A DNA stretch of 6,381 nt from DATESZ01 sp035283845. GTDB taxonomy: Bacteria > Desulfobacterota > Syntrophia > Syntrophales > JACQWR01. Shown piece after piece: positions 1 through 6,245 of the stretch. Both the position numbers and the translations under genes were made by a program. Numbering within the stretch: position 1 is the first letter of the stretch; the number at the start of each line of letters is the position of its first letter. The notes beneath the pieces were generated by a model. The model was not told the origin of the DNA. It did not search any database and worked only from the letters and a program-made list of their open reading frames with translations. The DNA is taken from contig DATESZ010000227.1 of assembly GCA_035283845.1 (NCBI GenBank), positions 1-6,381 on the forward strand, in the 5' to 3' direction.

Positions 1-246
1 CGGGGGATTTTTTAAATTCGTCCTGCAATGCAGGATCGCGATTGGGGCGCTTTGTGTCCGGTTGCACCTTCCGCCAGCCGTGACGCGCCAATAACCAACA
101 AGTCGTTGACATGGGGACGTCACGACCCAAACGTTTCATCAGGGCCGCATGAAAGGGCGGAACCGTCAGGACTCCGTCGCGGCTTGATCACGTGACTGCT
201 TGGCTCTTTGTATGTCTTCAATACCGATTCGAATCTGTCTCGCCAT
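1..246 (-). pseudogene. IS630-family transposase remnant, internally deleted and cut by the window edge
   Basis: Two minus-strand reading frames each carry part of one transposase. From an ATG at 246-244 (weak GGGG upstream) 26 codons read MARQIRIGIEDIQRAKQ... and stop at 168-166. In another frame, 187 down to 2 is open and contains VPPFHAALMKRLGRDVP, STTCWLLARHGWRKVQP and DTKRPNRDPALQDEFKKSP. The LL-x-RHGWRK-x-x-PD-x-RHP-like block followed by KK-x-P is the winged-helix end and linker of IS630-type transposases, just before the DDE nuclease domain. From memory of the family, roughly 80-100 residues of N-terminal helix-turn-helix should lie between the two pieces; they are missing and the frame changes near 165-190. 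The N-terminal piece is therefore assigned mostly by position. The nuclease domain would lie beyond the left edge and cannot be judged. The product cannot be a working transposase as read here. Confidence 0.75.
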
Positions 247-314
247 GGCACAACCCCAGACGAGCATACATCAAAGTGGCAACATGAATGCAAATTGGAA
301 TAAGCACAACTGAG
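247..314. other. Spacer between hydrolase stop and transposase remnant; probable IS end
   Basis: These 68 bases separate the hydrolase stop codon (315-317) from the start codon of the transposase remnant. The length fits an IS630-type leader plus terminal inverted repeat, so the outer end of the element may lie here. The second terminal repeat is outside the window, so the boundary is unproved. I see no terminator for the hydrolase gene. Confidence 0.3.
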
Positions 315-1211
315 TTAGCGTGGAGGTATATATGCCTTAAACCAATCAACAACGCTATTCATGATCATCTTCCATACCTTATCTGGATTCCATACATCTT
401 GCCATGTTGGAGTCAGAGATTTAGGAACAATCCATAGTTTTTTTGGTTCCTTAGCATGTTCATACATGGATATAGCTTCTGTACAGGGGACTAGCGTTTC
501 AATCTCAGGATGAACAATATATATGGGTCTTGGAGAAATCCTATCTACAATAAGCTCCGGCTTAAAATTGATTATGCTATCACCTGTTTCTAATGGAACA
601 TCTGATCTTGGAAACTGCTCCCACCATCTTAGACTATCCGCATCATATATAGGATCTATAGGCATAATATCTGTATCCTTAACATACTCTGATTTGCCCG
701 TTAATGCCCTTCTTCCTCTATCTTCTTCAATCCTTCTTAAGAAGTCTAACCAGGCTGGATACGTCCTTATACTCTTCATCCATCTTTCACCATCTCCAAC
801 ACAAAGCATAGAACATGTACACTTTATCCTCTTATCGATTGCAGACACATATGCGGCATAACCTCCTCCAACGCTTATACCGCATTCCCCGATCTTATCT
901 TTATCTACCTCTTTTCTCTCTATTAAATAGGAAATAGCATTCTGAGCATCTTCCACATTCTCCATGCATATAATTCTTCCTTTTTGTCCTTCGCTATCTC
1001 CAAATCCTCTTGGATCCCATATTATCGACACATATCCATTATCCATAAACCAGTTTGCTATTCCTATCATCTCCATCTTCTTTATTGTTCCACAATATCC
1101 TGTAGAAATACATATGGCAGCTCTCTTCTCTCCTTCTTTGTAGTCATCCGGTATATATATCTTTGCCGCCATCTTAAATCCATTACTATAAAAATTAACA
1201 TTTTCGATCAT
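315..1211 (-). CDS. Alpha/beta-hydrolase-fold protein with degenerate catalytic triad
   Basis: The 298-residue product has no signal peptide or membrane segment and is probably cytoplasmic. It follows the fold in order: beta strands with STGYCG (36-41) where HGxxG is usual, DPRGFGDSEG (66-75), nucleophile elbow GISVGG with Ser113, a lid-like region about 140-215 rich in Trp and charge, then RISPRPIYIVHP (224-235) and VVDWF near the end. It resembles dienelactone-hydrolase/S15-peptidase-like enzymes; no substrate can be named. The usual acid site (HGExDxLVP) reads HPEIETLVP, giving Glu238, and the usual GxGH segment reads KSLTPTW (264-270). The only histidines are 234 and 252, neither at the expected place, so normal esterase activity is doubtful. 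The start is supported by AAGGAGGG (1223-1216) four bases before ATG. The gene is visibly A+T-rich (781-840 has 22 G+C of 60), with frequent ATA and AGA codons, unlike serC-serA-purA, which suggests transfer. Confidence 0.9.
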   Translation of the reverse strand: MIENVNFYSNGFKMAAKIYIPDDYKEGEKRAAICISTGYCGTIKKMEMIGIANWFMDNGYVSIIWDPRGFGDSEGQKGRIICMENVEDAQNAISYLIERKEVDKDKIGECGISVGGGYAAYVSAIDKRIKCTCSMLCVGDGERWMKSIRTYPAWLDFLRRIEEDRGRRALTGKSEYVKDTDIMPIDPIYDADSLRWWEQFPRSDVPLETGDSIINFKPELIVDRISPRPIYIVHPEIETLVPCTEAISMYEHAKEPKKLWIVPKSLTPTWQDVWNPDKVWKMIMNSVVDWFKAYIPPR

Positions 1212-1273
1212 AATACCCTCCTTATATTTAGTAGTGTTCTAAACAAGAGACCTAAGCAAAAAAACCAATTTAC

Positions 1274-1300
1274 GATATGATAGAGAATTTATCTCATATC
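1274..1300. promoter_or_regulatory. Inverted repeat in hydrolase leader, possible operator
   Basis: GATATGA (1274-1280) and TCATATC (1294-1300) form a perfect 7-base dyad with a 13-base spacer, a layout common for dimeric repressors. It lies between the candidate promoter and the hydrolase start, where a bound protein could block transcription. No regulator gene is adjacent and the sequence matches no operator I recognise. Confidence 0.3.
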
Positions 1301-1317
1301 ACAAATTCAGGTTGAAG

Positions 1318-1345
1318 TTTTTAACAACTTTATAGAGGATGTCAA
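1318..1345 (-). promoter_or_regulatory. Candidate sigma70 promoter for the hydrolase gene
   Basis: On the minus strand a perfect TTGACA (1345-1340) is followed after 16 bases by TAAAAA (1323-1318), four of six matches to TATAAT. It would leave an untranslated leader of about 100 bases before the ATG at 1211. The -35 is convincing, the -10 weak. The region is A+T-rich, so chance matches are possible. Confidence 0.4.
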
Positions 1346-1496
1346 GCTTTTTTTAAAAAACTGTAAAGCAAAATCCATCTTGAGTAATCGTCGCAATCCT
1401 GATATGTGTAAGTTCATTAAAAAAGTGATGACTTAGCAATGGAGTAACGGTTTTTTGACTTTTTGCGAGAACGCCAACAGTGAGAGGGACATGATC

Positions 1497-2624
1497 ATGC
1501 ACAATCCAAATTTCAGTTCAGGTCCTTGCAGTAAAAGACCAGGGTGGAGTTTGGATGCCTTAAAAGACTCGGCTGTGGGTCGTTCCCATCGCTCCGCCCT
1601 GGGAAAGGAAAAACTGGCTAAGGCCATAAGTGAAAGTAAACGTATCCTGCAGATTCCGGAAAATTATCTGGCTGGTATATTTCCTGGTTCCGACACCGGC
1701 GCCTTTGAGGCCGCCATGTGGACATTACTCGGTCCCAGACCGGTTACGGTGCTTGCATGGGAGAGCTTCGGCGAAGGCTGGGCAACGGACGTGGCCAAGC
1801 AACTTAAGCTGAATCCCACGATTCTGAGGGCGGTCTATGGTAAAATCCCTGACCTCAAGGCGATAGACTGGTCAAATGACGTGGTCTTTGTAGCAAACGG
1901 CACCACCAGCGGGGTAAAAATTCCTGACTGGGACTGGATACCGGACGGCCGCCAGGGTTTATCAATCTGCGACGCCACCAGCGCCGTCTTTGCCATGCCT
2001 GTCGACTGGTCGAAGATAGATGCGCTTACCTTCTCCTGGCAAAAATGTCTGGGCGGGGAAGCAGGTCATGGCATGTTGGTCCTGAGTCCCAGCGCCGTAG
2101 CCCGCATTGAATCTTATGACCCTCCCTGGCCAATGCCCAAGGTATTTCGCATGAAAAAGGGAGGAACGGTGGAACGCGGCATCTTTGAAGGCGATGTGAT
2201 AAACACCCCTTCCCTGCTCTGCGTGGAGGATTACCTCGACGCACTTAAATGGGCCGGAGAAATAGGCCTGGAGGGTCTTATTGAAAGAAGCCGGGCCAAT
2301 CTTCAGGTTGTGGAAACATGGGTGAAAAAAACTCCCTGGATTGACTTTCTTGCCCTATCTCCCGACCTCAGGTCCAGCACCTCTGTTTGTCTTTCCGTCG
2401 TCAGTGAAAAGGTCCTGGCTATGGGCAAGGAAGAACGGGCGAAGTTTTTAAAAAGCATTGCCGGTGAATTGAGCAAAAAAGGCATGGCCCATGACGTGGC
2501 CTCCTATAAGGACGCTCCCCCGGGCTTCCGTTTCTGGTGCGGTCCCACCATCGAGACGGAAGACATCAGAGCCGCACTTATGGAGCTGGAAAAGCTATAT
2601 AACGAAAAAGTCAAAGCAGTCTAA
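1497..2624 (+). CDS. serC: Phosphoserine aminotransferase (Methanosarcina/alphaproteobacterial type)
   Basis: This PLP-dependent fold-type I aminotransferase converts 3-phosphohydroxypyruvate and glutamate to 3-phosphoserine and 2-oxoglutarate, the second step of serine synthesis in the cytoplasm. Numbering from ATG 1497 (375 residues): N-terminal NFSSGPCSKRPGW, cofactor-phosphate loop GSDTGAFEAAMW (64-75), NGTTSG (134-139), CDATSA with the pyridine-binding Asp159, and SWQKCLGGE with Schiff-base Lys183; FRFWCGPTIE near the C-terminus probably supplies the substrate carboxylate Arg345. This sequence pattern marks the variant SerC family (TIGR01365 type), not the E. coli type. The frame stays open back to a TTG at 1455 and also has ATG at 1491. 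GAGAGGG (1482-1488) lies 8 bases before ATG 1497 but only 2 before 1491, so 1497 is preferred and 1491 remains possible. serA follows after 57 bases. Confidence 0.93.
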   Translation: MHNPNFSSGPCSKRPGWSLDALKDSAVGRSHRSALGKEKLAKAISESKRILQIPENYLAGIFPGSDTGAFEAAMWTLLGPRPVTVLAWESFGEGWATDVAKQLKLNPTILRAVYGKIPDLKAIDWSNDVVFVANGTTSGVKIPDWDWIPDGRQGLSICDATSAVFAMPVDWSKIDALTFSWQKCLGGEAGHGMLVLSPSAVARIESYDPPWPMPKVFRMKKGGTVERGIFEGDVINTPSLLCVEDYLDALKWAGEIGLEGLIERSRANLQVVETWVKKTPWIDFLALSPDLRSSTSVCLSVVSEKVLAMGKEERAKFLKSIAGELSKKGMAHDVASYKDAPPGFRFWCGPTIETEDIRAALMELEKLYNEKVKAV

Positions 2625-2681
2625 TGTCGGCTCAAAGTTGATGGAAGGTCTGCCACCGGCATAGACAGGAGGAAAAAGTTC

Positions 2682-4265
2682 ATGAAAAAGGTTCTCGTAA
2701 GCGACAAAATGTCTTCCGAAGCTATTGAGATATTAAAGAATACGCCGGGTATCGAAGTGGATGTAAAAACAAACCTCACCCCTGATGAACTCAAAGAGGT
2801 CATCAAGGATTATGACGCGCTGGCCATTCGCAGCGCCACCAAGGTCACCAAGGCAGTGATCGACCGGGCGGACAGACTCAAAGTCGTGGCCCGGGCCGGC
2901 GTGGGGCTCGACAACGTGGACATTGATGCTGCCACGAAAAGAGGGGTCGTCGTCATGAATACTCCGGATGGCAACACGATCACCACTGGAGAGCATACCG
3001 TCGCCATGATGCTTTCCTTAGCCAGGCAGATTCCCCAAGCCACGGCTTCCATGAAGGCCGGCAAATGGGAAAAAAATAAATTCATGGGGCACGAGTTCTG
3101 CAACAAGACCCTCGGCATCATCGGCACGGGACGGGTAGGTTCCACTGTGGCCAGCAGGGCGCAAGGGCTGAAGATGAATGTCATCGCCTATGACCCTTTT
3201 ATGTCTCCCGAGGCTGCCGAGAAGATGGGCATCAACTTGGCGACGCTCGACGAGATTTTTGCAAAATCAGATTTTATCACCGTTCATACTCCTCTTACGA
3301 AAGAAACGGAAGGCATCGTGAATGCCGCAGCCTTTGCCAAAATGAAAAAAGGCGTTTTTATCATCAATTGCGCGCGTGGCGGCATCATCAACGAAAAGGA
3401 CCTCTTTGACGCTTTAGCGTCGGGCAAGGTTGCCGGCGCCGCTCTCGATGTGTTTGTAGACGAGCCGACACAAAACATGGACCTCATCTCCCTGGAAAAC
3501 GTGATCTGCACGCCCCATCTGGGCGCCTCAACAGACGAGGCCCAAACCAATGTGGCCATCGCCGTGGCCGAACAGATCGTGGCTTATCTGATGACGGGAG
3601 AAATCAAAAACGCTATCAATTTCCCTTCCATCAGCGGAGAAATGATGCGTATAATGCAGCCCTATCTGATCCTCGCCGAGAAGCTGGGAATGTTCAAGGC
3701 CCAATTAGTGTCAGGCGCGATTCAGGAGGTAACTGTAGAGTACAGCGGGGAAATCCTGAATTACAATGTAGCCCCTGTCACCATCTCCCTGCTGAAAGGG
3801 TTGCTCACGCCGATTCTCAATGAAAGGGTCAACTACATTAACGCGCCCGTTGTGGCGAAGGAACGGGGCATCAAGGTGGTGGAATCAAGAAGCAGCGAAA
3901 TCGGGGATTTTACGAACCTGATAAACCTGACCGTTAAGACATCTCATGAAGTAACTTCCGCCGCAGCCTCCCTCTTCGGGCGCAAGGATTATAGAATTGT
4001 CAGGATCAATGAATTCACCATGGAAGTAATCCCCGAAGGCCACATGCTTGTTTTGTATAACTCCGACAAACCGGGAGTTATCGGTAATATCGGCACCACC
4101 CTGGGAAACAACAACGTCAATATCGCCAGGCTGCACCTTGGCCGTGAACAGGCTGACCAACGCGCGCTGGTTATTTTGAGCACGGACAGCGCCGTGCCGG
4201 AAAATGTTCTGCAAAAGCTCCGAAATCTGCCGCACGTAATAGCGGTGAAGTCTCTGAAGATGTGA
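2682..4265 (+). CDS. serA: D-3-phosphoglycerate dehydrogenase, long ASB-ACT form
   Basis: The enzyme oxidises 3-phosphoglycerate to 3-phosphohydroxypyruvate with NAD, the first and committed step of serine synthesis. At 527 residues it matches the long type known from Mycobacterium tuberculosis. Order: substrate-binding half (1-100, RAGVGLDNVD at 71-80), Rossmann NAD domain with GTGRVG (148-153) and acidic Asp171 after the second strand, catalytic Arg232 (ARGG), Glu261 (DEP) and His279 (PHLGAST), an allosteric substrate-binding domain about 315-440, and an ACT domain about 453-527 beginning HMLVLYNSDKPGVIG. All catalytic residues are present. In the family the ACT domain binds L-serine, so end-product inhibition is likely. 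AGGAGG (2667-2672) lies 9 bases before the ATG. It sits 57 bases after serC and 53 before purA, consistent with co-transcription. Confidence 0.97.
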   Translation: MKKVLVSDKMSSEAIEILKNTPGIEVDVKTNLTPDELKEVIKDYDALAIRSATKVTKAVIDRADRLKVVARAGVGLDNVDIDAATKRGVVVMNTPDGNTITTGEHTVAMMLSLARQIPQATASMKAGKWEKNKFMGHEFCNKTLGIIGTGRVGSTVASRAQGLKMNVIAYDPFMSPEAAEKMGINLATLDEIFAKSDFITVHTPLTKETEGIVNAAAFAKMKKGVFIINCARGGIINEKDLFDALASGKVAGAALDVFVDEPTQNMDLISLENVICTPHLGASTDEAQTNVAIAVAEQIVAYLMTGEIKNAINFPSISGEMMRIMQPYLILAEKLGMFKAQLVSGAIQEVTVEYSGEILNYNVAPVTISLLKGLLTPILNERVNYINAPVVAKERGIKVVESRSSEIGDFTNLINLTVKTSHEVTSAAASLFGRKDYRIVRINEFTMEVIPEGHMLVLYNSDKPGVIGNIGTTLGNNNVNIARLHLGREQADQRALVILSTDSAVPENVLQKLRNLPHVIAVKSLKM

Positions 4266-4318
4266 CGATTGCCTTAAGTCCCCGTAAAATAATTGCTTGA
4301 ATAGGAGAAAATTTCATT

Positions 4319-5617
4319 ATGGCGAACGTAGTAGTCGTCGGCACGCAGTGGGGTGACGAGGGCAAAGGAAAAGTTGTTGATCTGTATGCGGGAAATGCCG
4401 ACGTTATCGCCCGATTTCAAGGAGGAAACAACGCCGGGCATACGATAGTCGCTAAGGGCGAGCAGACCATACTGCACCTTATCCCTTCCGGCATCCTGCA
4501 TGATAACAAAATCTGCATTATCGGCAATGGCGTGGTGGTAGACCCCAAGGTGCTGCTTCAGGAATTAGACCGGCTTAGTTCGCGGAGTATTCTCCCAGCA
4601 AATACGAAACTTTTTATCAGTGAAAGAGCTCACCTGATCATGCCTTATCATCAGAGGCTCGATATTGCCCGCGAATCCCACCACCTTGGCAAAAAAATAG
4701 GCACCACTGGGCGGGGTATAGGGCCTGCTTATGAAGACAAGATTGCCAGGGTGGGAATCAGGGTTTGCGATCTGCTGGATGAGCAAAGTTTCCGGGAAAA
4801 ATTGAAAAGCAACGTGGAGGAAAAAAACTTTTACCTGACAAGAGGGTTTAAGGAAAAACCCGTAGATGAAAAGGCAATCTGCGAGGAGTACCTGGCCTAT
4901 GCCGATCGCATCCGTCCCTTTGTAGCAGACACGTCGCTTATCATAGAAAGAGAAATCAGGAAGGGGAAAAAAATCCTTTTCGAAGGCGCCCAGGGATGCC
5001 TCCTTGATGTTGACCACGGCACCTTTCCTTATGTAACCTCCTCCAATACCGTAGCCGGAAATGCCTGCTCCGGAACGGGGGTCGGCCCGTCGGCCATTGA
5101 CGCGGTGGCAGGGATATGCAAAGCCTACACTACCAGAGTGGGCGAAGGACCTTTTGTCACCGAATTGACTGATGGAATCGGCGAACATCTGCAAAAGACA
5201 GGGCAGGAATTCGGAGCGACTACGGGTAGAAAACGTCGCTGCGGCTGGCTCGACATGGTTTTGATAAAACAGTCGGTGCGCCTTTCCGGTATTACGGGGC
5301 TTGCCATTACCAAGCTTGATGTCCTTACGGGTATTGATAAAATAAAAATTTGTATCGGCTACAAAACTCCGTCAGGTGATTTCATGGAATCCGTACCATC
5401 GAATCTGAGGCTTTTGGCACAGGCCGAACCGATCTATGAAGAAATGGAAGGCTGGACGGAAAACATCAGCGGCGCCAGGACAGTGGAAGATATCCCCCAT
5501 AATGCAAGACGATACGTGGAAAGGATAGAGGCTCTATCGGGTGTCAAGTTGCTACTTATCTCAGTTGGACCAGGTAGAGAGGAAACCATTATCATGAAAA
5601 ATCCCTTTCGCGATTAA
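4319..5617 (+). CDS. purA: Adenylosuccinate synthetase
   Basis: It joins IMP and aspartate to adenylosuccinate using GTP, the first step from IMP to AMP, in the cytoplasm, and normally works as a dimer. The 432-residue length is typical. Visible motifs: GTQWGDEGKGKVVD (8-21) with catalytic Asp13, NNAGHT (37-42) with His41, TTGRGIGPAYEDK (129-141) for IMP, FEGAQG (221-226), TRVGEGPF (272-279), the TTGRKRRCGWLD loop (301-312) that closes on aspartate, TKLDVLTG (331-338) for guanine recognition, and SVGPGR (415-420). Nothing key is missing. AGGAG (4303-4307) lies 11 bases before the ATG, slightly long but usable. It follows serA by 53 bases with no terminator seen between, so it is probably the last gene of the serC-serA-purA unit. 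Confidence 0.98.
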   Translation: MANVVVVGTQWGDEGKGKVVDLYAGNADVIARFQGGNNAGHTIVAKGEQTILHLIPSGILHDNKICIIGNGVVVDPKVLLQELDRLSSRSILPANTKLFISERAHLIMPYHQRLDIARESHHLGKKIGTTGRGIGPAYEDKIARVGIRVCDLLDEQSFREKLKSNVEEKNFYLTRGFKEKPVDEKAICEEYLAYADRIRPFVADTSLIIEREIRKGKKILFEGAQGCLLDVDHGTFPYVTSSNTVAGNACSGTGVGPSAIDAVAGICKAYTTRVGEGPFVTELTDGIGEHLQKTGQEFGATTGRKRRCGWLDMVLIKQSVRLSGITGLAITKLDVLTGIDKIKICIGYKTPSGDFMESVPSNLRLLAQAEPIYEEMEGWTENISGARTVEDIPHNARRYVERIEALSGVKLLLISVGPGREETIIMKNPFRD

Positions 5618-5696
5618 GACCGACGCTCTTGCCGGGGTGTGTCTGCATACCATTTTCCGTAAAAACAGGAGATAACATAAAAAACCCGGTTCGCCC
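5618..5696 (+). other. Spacer after purA with a weak hairpin
   Basis: A 6-pair stem (5636-5641 with 5646-5651, one G-T pair, loop TCTG) is followed by ATTTTCC. It is the only terminator-like structure after purA and is weak, so some read-through into tRNA-Lys is possible. Confidence 0.2.
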
Positions 5697-5725
5697 TTGA
5701 CATAGGGGATGCTTGTTGCTAAGAG
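5697..5725 (+). promoter_or_regulatory. Promoter for tRNA-Lys
   Basis: A perfect TTGACA (5697-5702), a 17-base spacer and TAAGAG (5720-5725) precede the tRNA. The -10 matches TATAAT at only three positions, but spacing and location fit, with transcription expected about 10-15 bases before the mature 5' end at 5746. Confidence 0.55.
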
Positions 5726-5745
5726 GGCACCCTTCAAATTCTCAT

Positions 5746-5821
5746 GGGCCGTTAGCTCAGGTGGTAGAGCAGCGGACTTTTAATCCGTTGGTCGCGGGTT
5801 CAATTCCCGCACGGCCCACCA
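5746..5821 (+). tRNA. tRNA-Lys (anticodon TTT)
   Basis: The 76 bases fold as a complete cloverleaf. The acceptor GGGCCGT (5746-5752) pairs fully with ACGGCCC (5811-5817). The D arm is GCTC...GAGC. The anticodon stem GCGGA/TCCGT closes the loop CTTTTAA with anticodon TTT at 5779-5781, reading AAA and AAG. The T arm is GCGGG/CCCGC with loop TTCAATT. The discriminator A (5818) is followed by an encoded CCA. It has its own promoter and terminator. Confidence 0.98.
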
Positions 5822-5832
5822 ATAAAGAAATT

Positions 5833-5875
5833 AAGGGGTTGCAAGTGTTATTCATTTGCGGCCCCTTCGCTTTTC
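5833..5875 (+). terminator. Rho-independent terminator after tRNA-Lys
   Basis: A 15-pair stem joins 5833-5847 (AAGGGGTTGCAAGTG) to 5853-5867 (CATTTGCGGCCCCTT), with three G-T pairs and loop TTATT. It begins 12 bases after the tRNA end. The downstream tract CGCTTTTC is only moderately T-rich. Confidence 0.7.
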
Positions 5876-6070
5876 GGCGGTTGCTTCGATAATGAGTTTA
5901 AGAAGCCGTCAAAAGCATTGTTCAGGGCGATAAAAGCCAAACTCGCCACGCCGTTGATATAGGATATATTGATTGCCGAGCTCGCCAGTGCGTCTCAGGA
6001 AGTCCGGGGGTATCAAGAGGATGTTTGCAGGTTGGAAAATGCTATTTTTCAGACAACCGGTCATAAATGA
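5861..6070 (+). pseudogene. Possible decayed coding fragment with one in-frame TAG
   Basis: One plus-strand frame is open from 5861 except for TAG at 5960-5962, ending at TGA 6068-6070. Before the TAG it reads EFKKPSKALFRAIKAKLATPLI; after it, ILIAELASASQEVRGYQED and then RLENAIFQTTGHK. The residue mix looks like helical protein rather than random translation. There is no ATG in frame; the only start-like site is TTG 5969 with AGGA 4 bases upstream, giving 33 residues. I do not recognise the family. It overlaps the tRNA-Lys terminator at its left end and the minus-strand terminator at its right end, which argues against a live gene. Chance remains a fair explanation. Confidence 0.22.
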
Positions 6071-6104
6071 AGAAAAGGGCTTAACCGCAAATGGCTAAGC
6101 CCTT
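6064..6104 (-). terminator. Rho-independent terminator after tRNA-Val
   Basis: AAGGGCTTA (6075-6083) pairs perfectly with TAAGCCCTT (6096-6104). Read on the minus strand the stem is followed by TTCTTCATTT (down to about 6065), a T-rich tail. It starts 8 bases beyond the tRNA-Val CCA. On the plus strand the following bases are AATTTAATT, so it works mainly leftward. Confidence 0.7.
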
Positions 6105-6112
6105 AATTTAAT

Positions 6113-6187
6113 TGGTAGGCGGTGCTGGGATTGAACCAGCGACTTCTACCGTGTGAAGGTAGCACTCTCCCGCTGAGTTAACCGCCC
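6113..6187 (-). tRNA. tRNA-Val (anticodon CAC)
   Basis: The 75-base minus-strand gene folds as a cloverleaf. The acceptor GGGCGGT (6187-6181) pairs with ACCGCCT (6123-6117), with a G-T wobble at the outermost pair. The anticodon stem CTACC/GGTAG closes the loop TTCACAC, giving anticodon CAC at 6155-6153, which reads GTG. The T arm is GCTGG/CCAGC with loop TTCAATC. The discriminator is A and CCA is encoded (6115-6113). It converges with tRNA-Lys and has separate control signals. Confidence 0.97.
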
Positions 6188-6198
6188 ATTGTGGCGCC

Positions 6199-6227
6199 TC
6201 TATATCCCAAAGAGGCGTCTTTTTCAA
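6199..6227 (-). promoter_or_regulatory. Promoter for tRNA-Val
   Basis: On the minus strand TTGAAA (6227-6222) is followed after exactly 17 bases by TATAGA (6204-6199). A G+C-rich stretch (GGCGCC) comes next, the kind of discriminator typical of stably expressed RNA promoters under stringent control. The mature tRNA begins at 6187. Position, spacing and discriminator agree. Confidence 0.6.
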
Positions 6228-6245
6228 GACAAAAAGCTTGAAGAC

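Larger units (their letters stand above)
1212..1496. other. Divergent intergenic region between hydrolase and serC
   Basis: Apart from the minus-strand promoter and dyad listed separately, the region holds an A+T-rich tract (about 1345-1367, runs of T then A) that may be bent DNA. For the rightward serC operon I see no strong promoter; the best is TTGAGT (1380-1385), 17 bases, TATGTG (1403-1408), which is poor. I recognise no riboswitch, T-box or leader peptide, and no small gene with a ribosome binding site. Confidence 0.4.

Noticed and set aside
984..1280. Plus-strand open frame of 98 codons opposite the hydrolase
   Set aside because: It lies opposite the well-supported hydrolase, has low-complexity composition, no ribosome binding site and no recognisable motif.
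1345..1490. Leader riboswitch or attenuator before serC
   Set aside because: I found no terminator/antiterminator pair, leader peptide or known riboswitch core; the T and A runs form no useful stem with a T tail.
4565..5194. Minus-strand open frame of 209 codons inside purA
   Set aside because: It is antisense to conserved PurA motifs over its whole length, has no recognisable domain and is best explained as a shadow of purA.
5746..6187. Integration (att) site at the tRNA-Lys 3' end
   Set aside because: No second copy of the tRNA-Lys 3' end is visible and no integrase gene is present; the similarity to tRNA-Val is only the shared T-loop.
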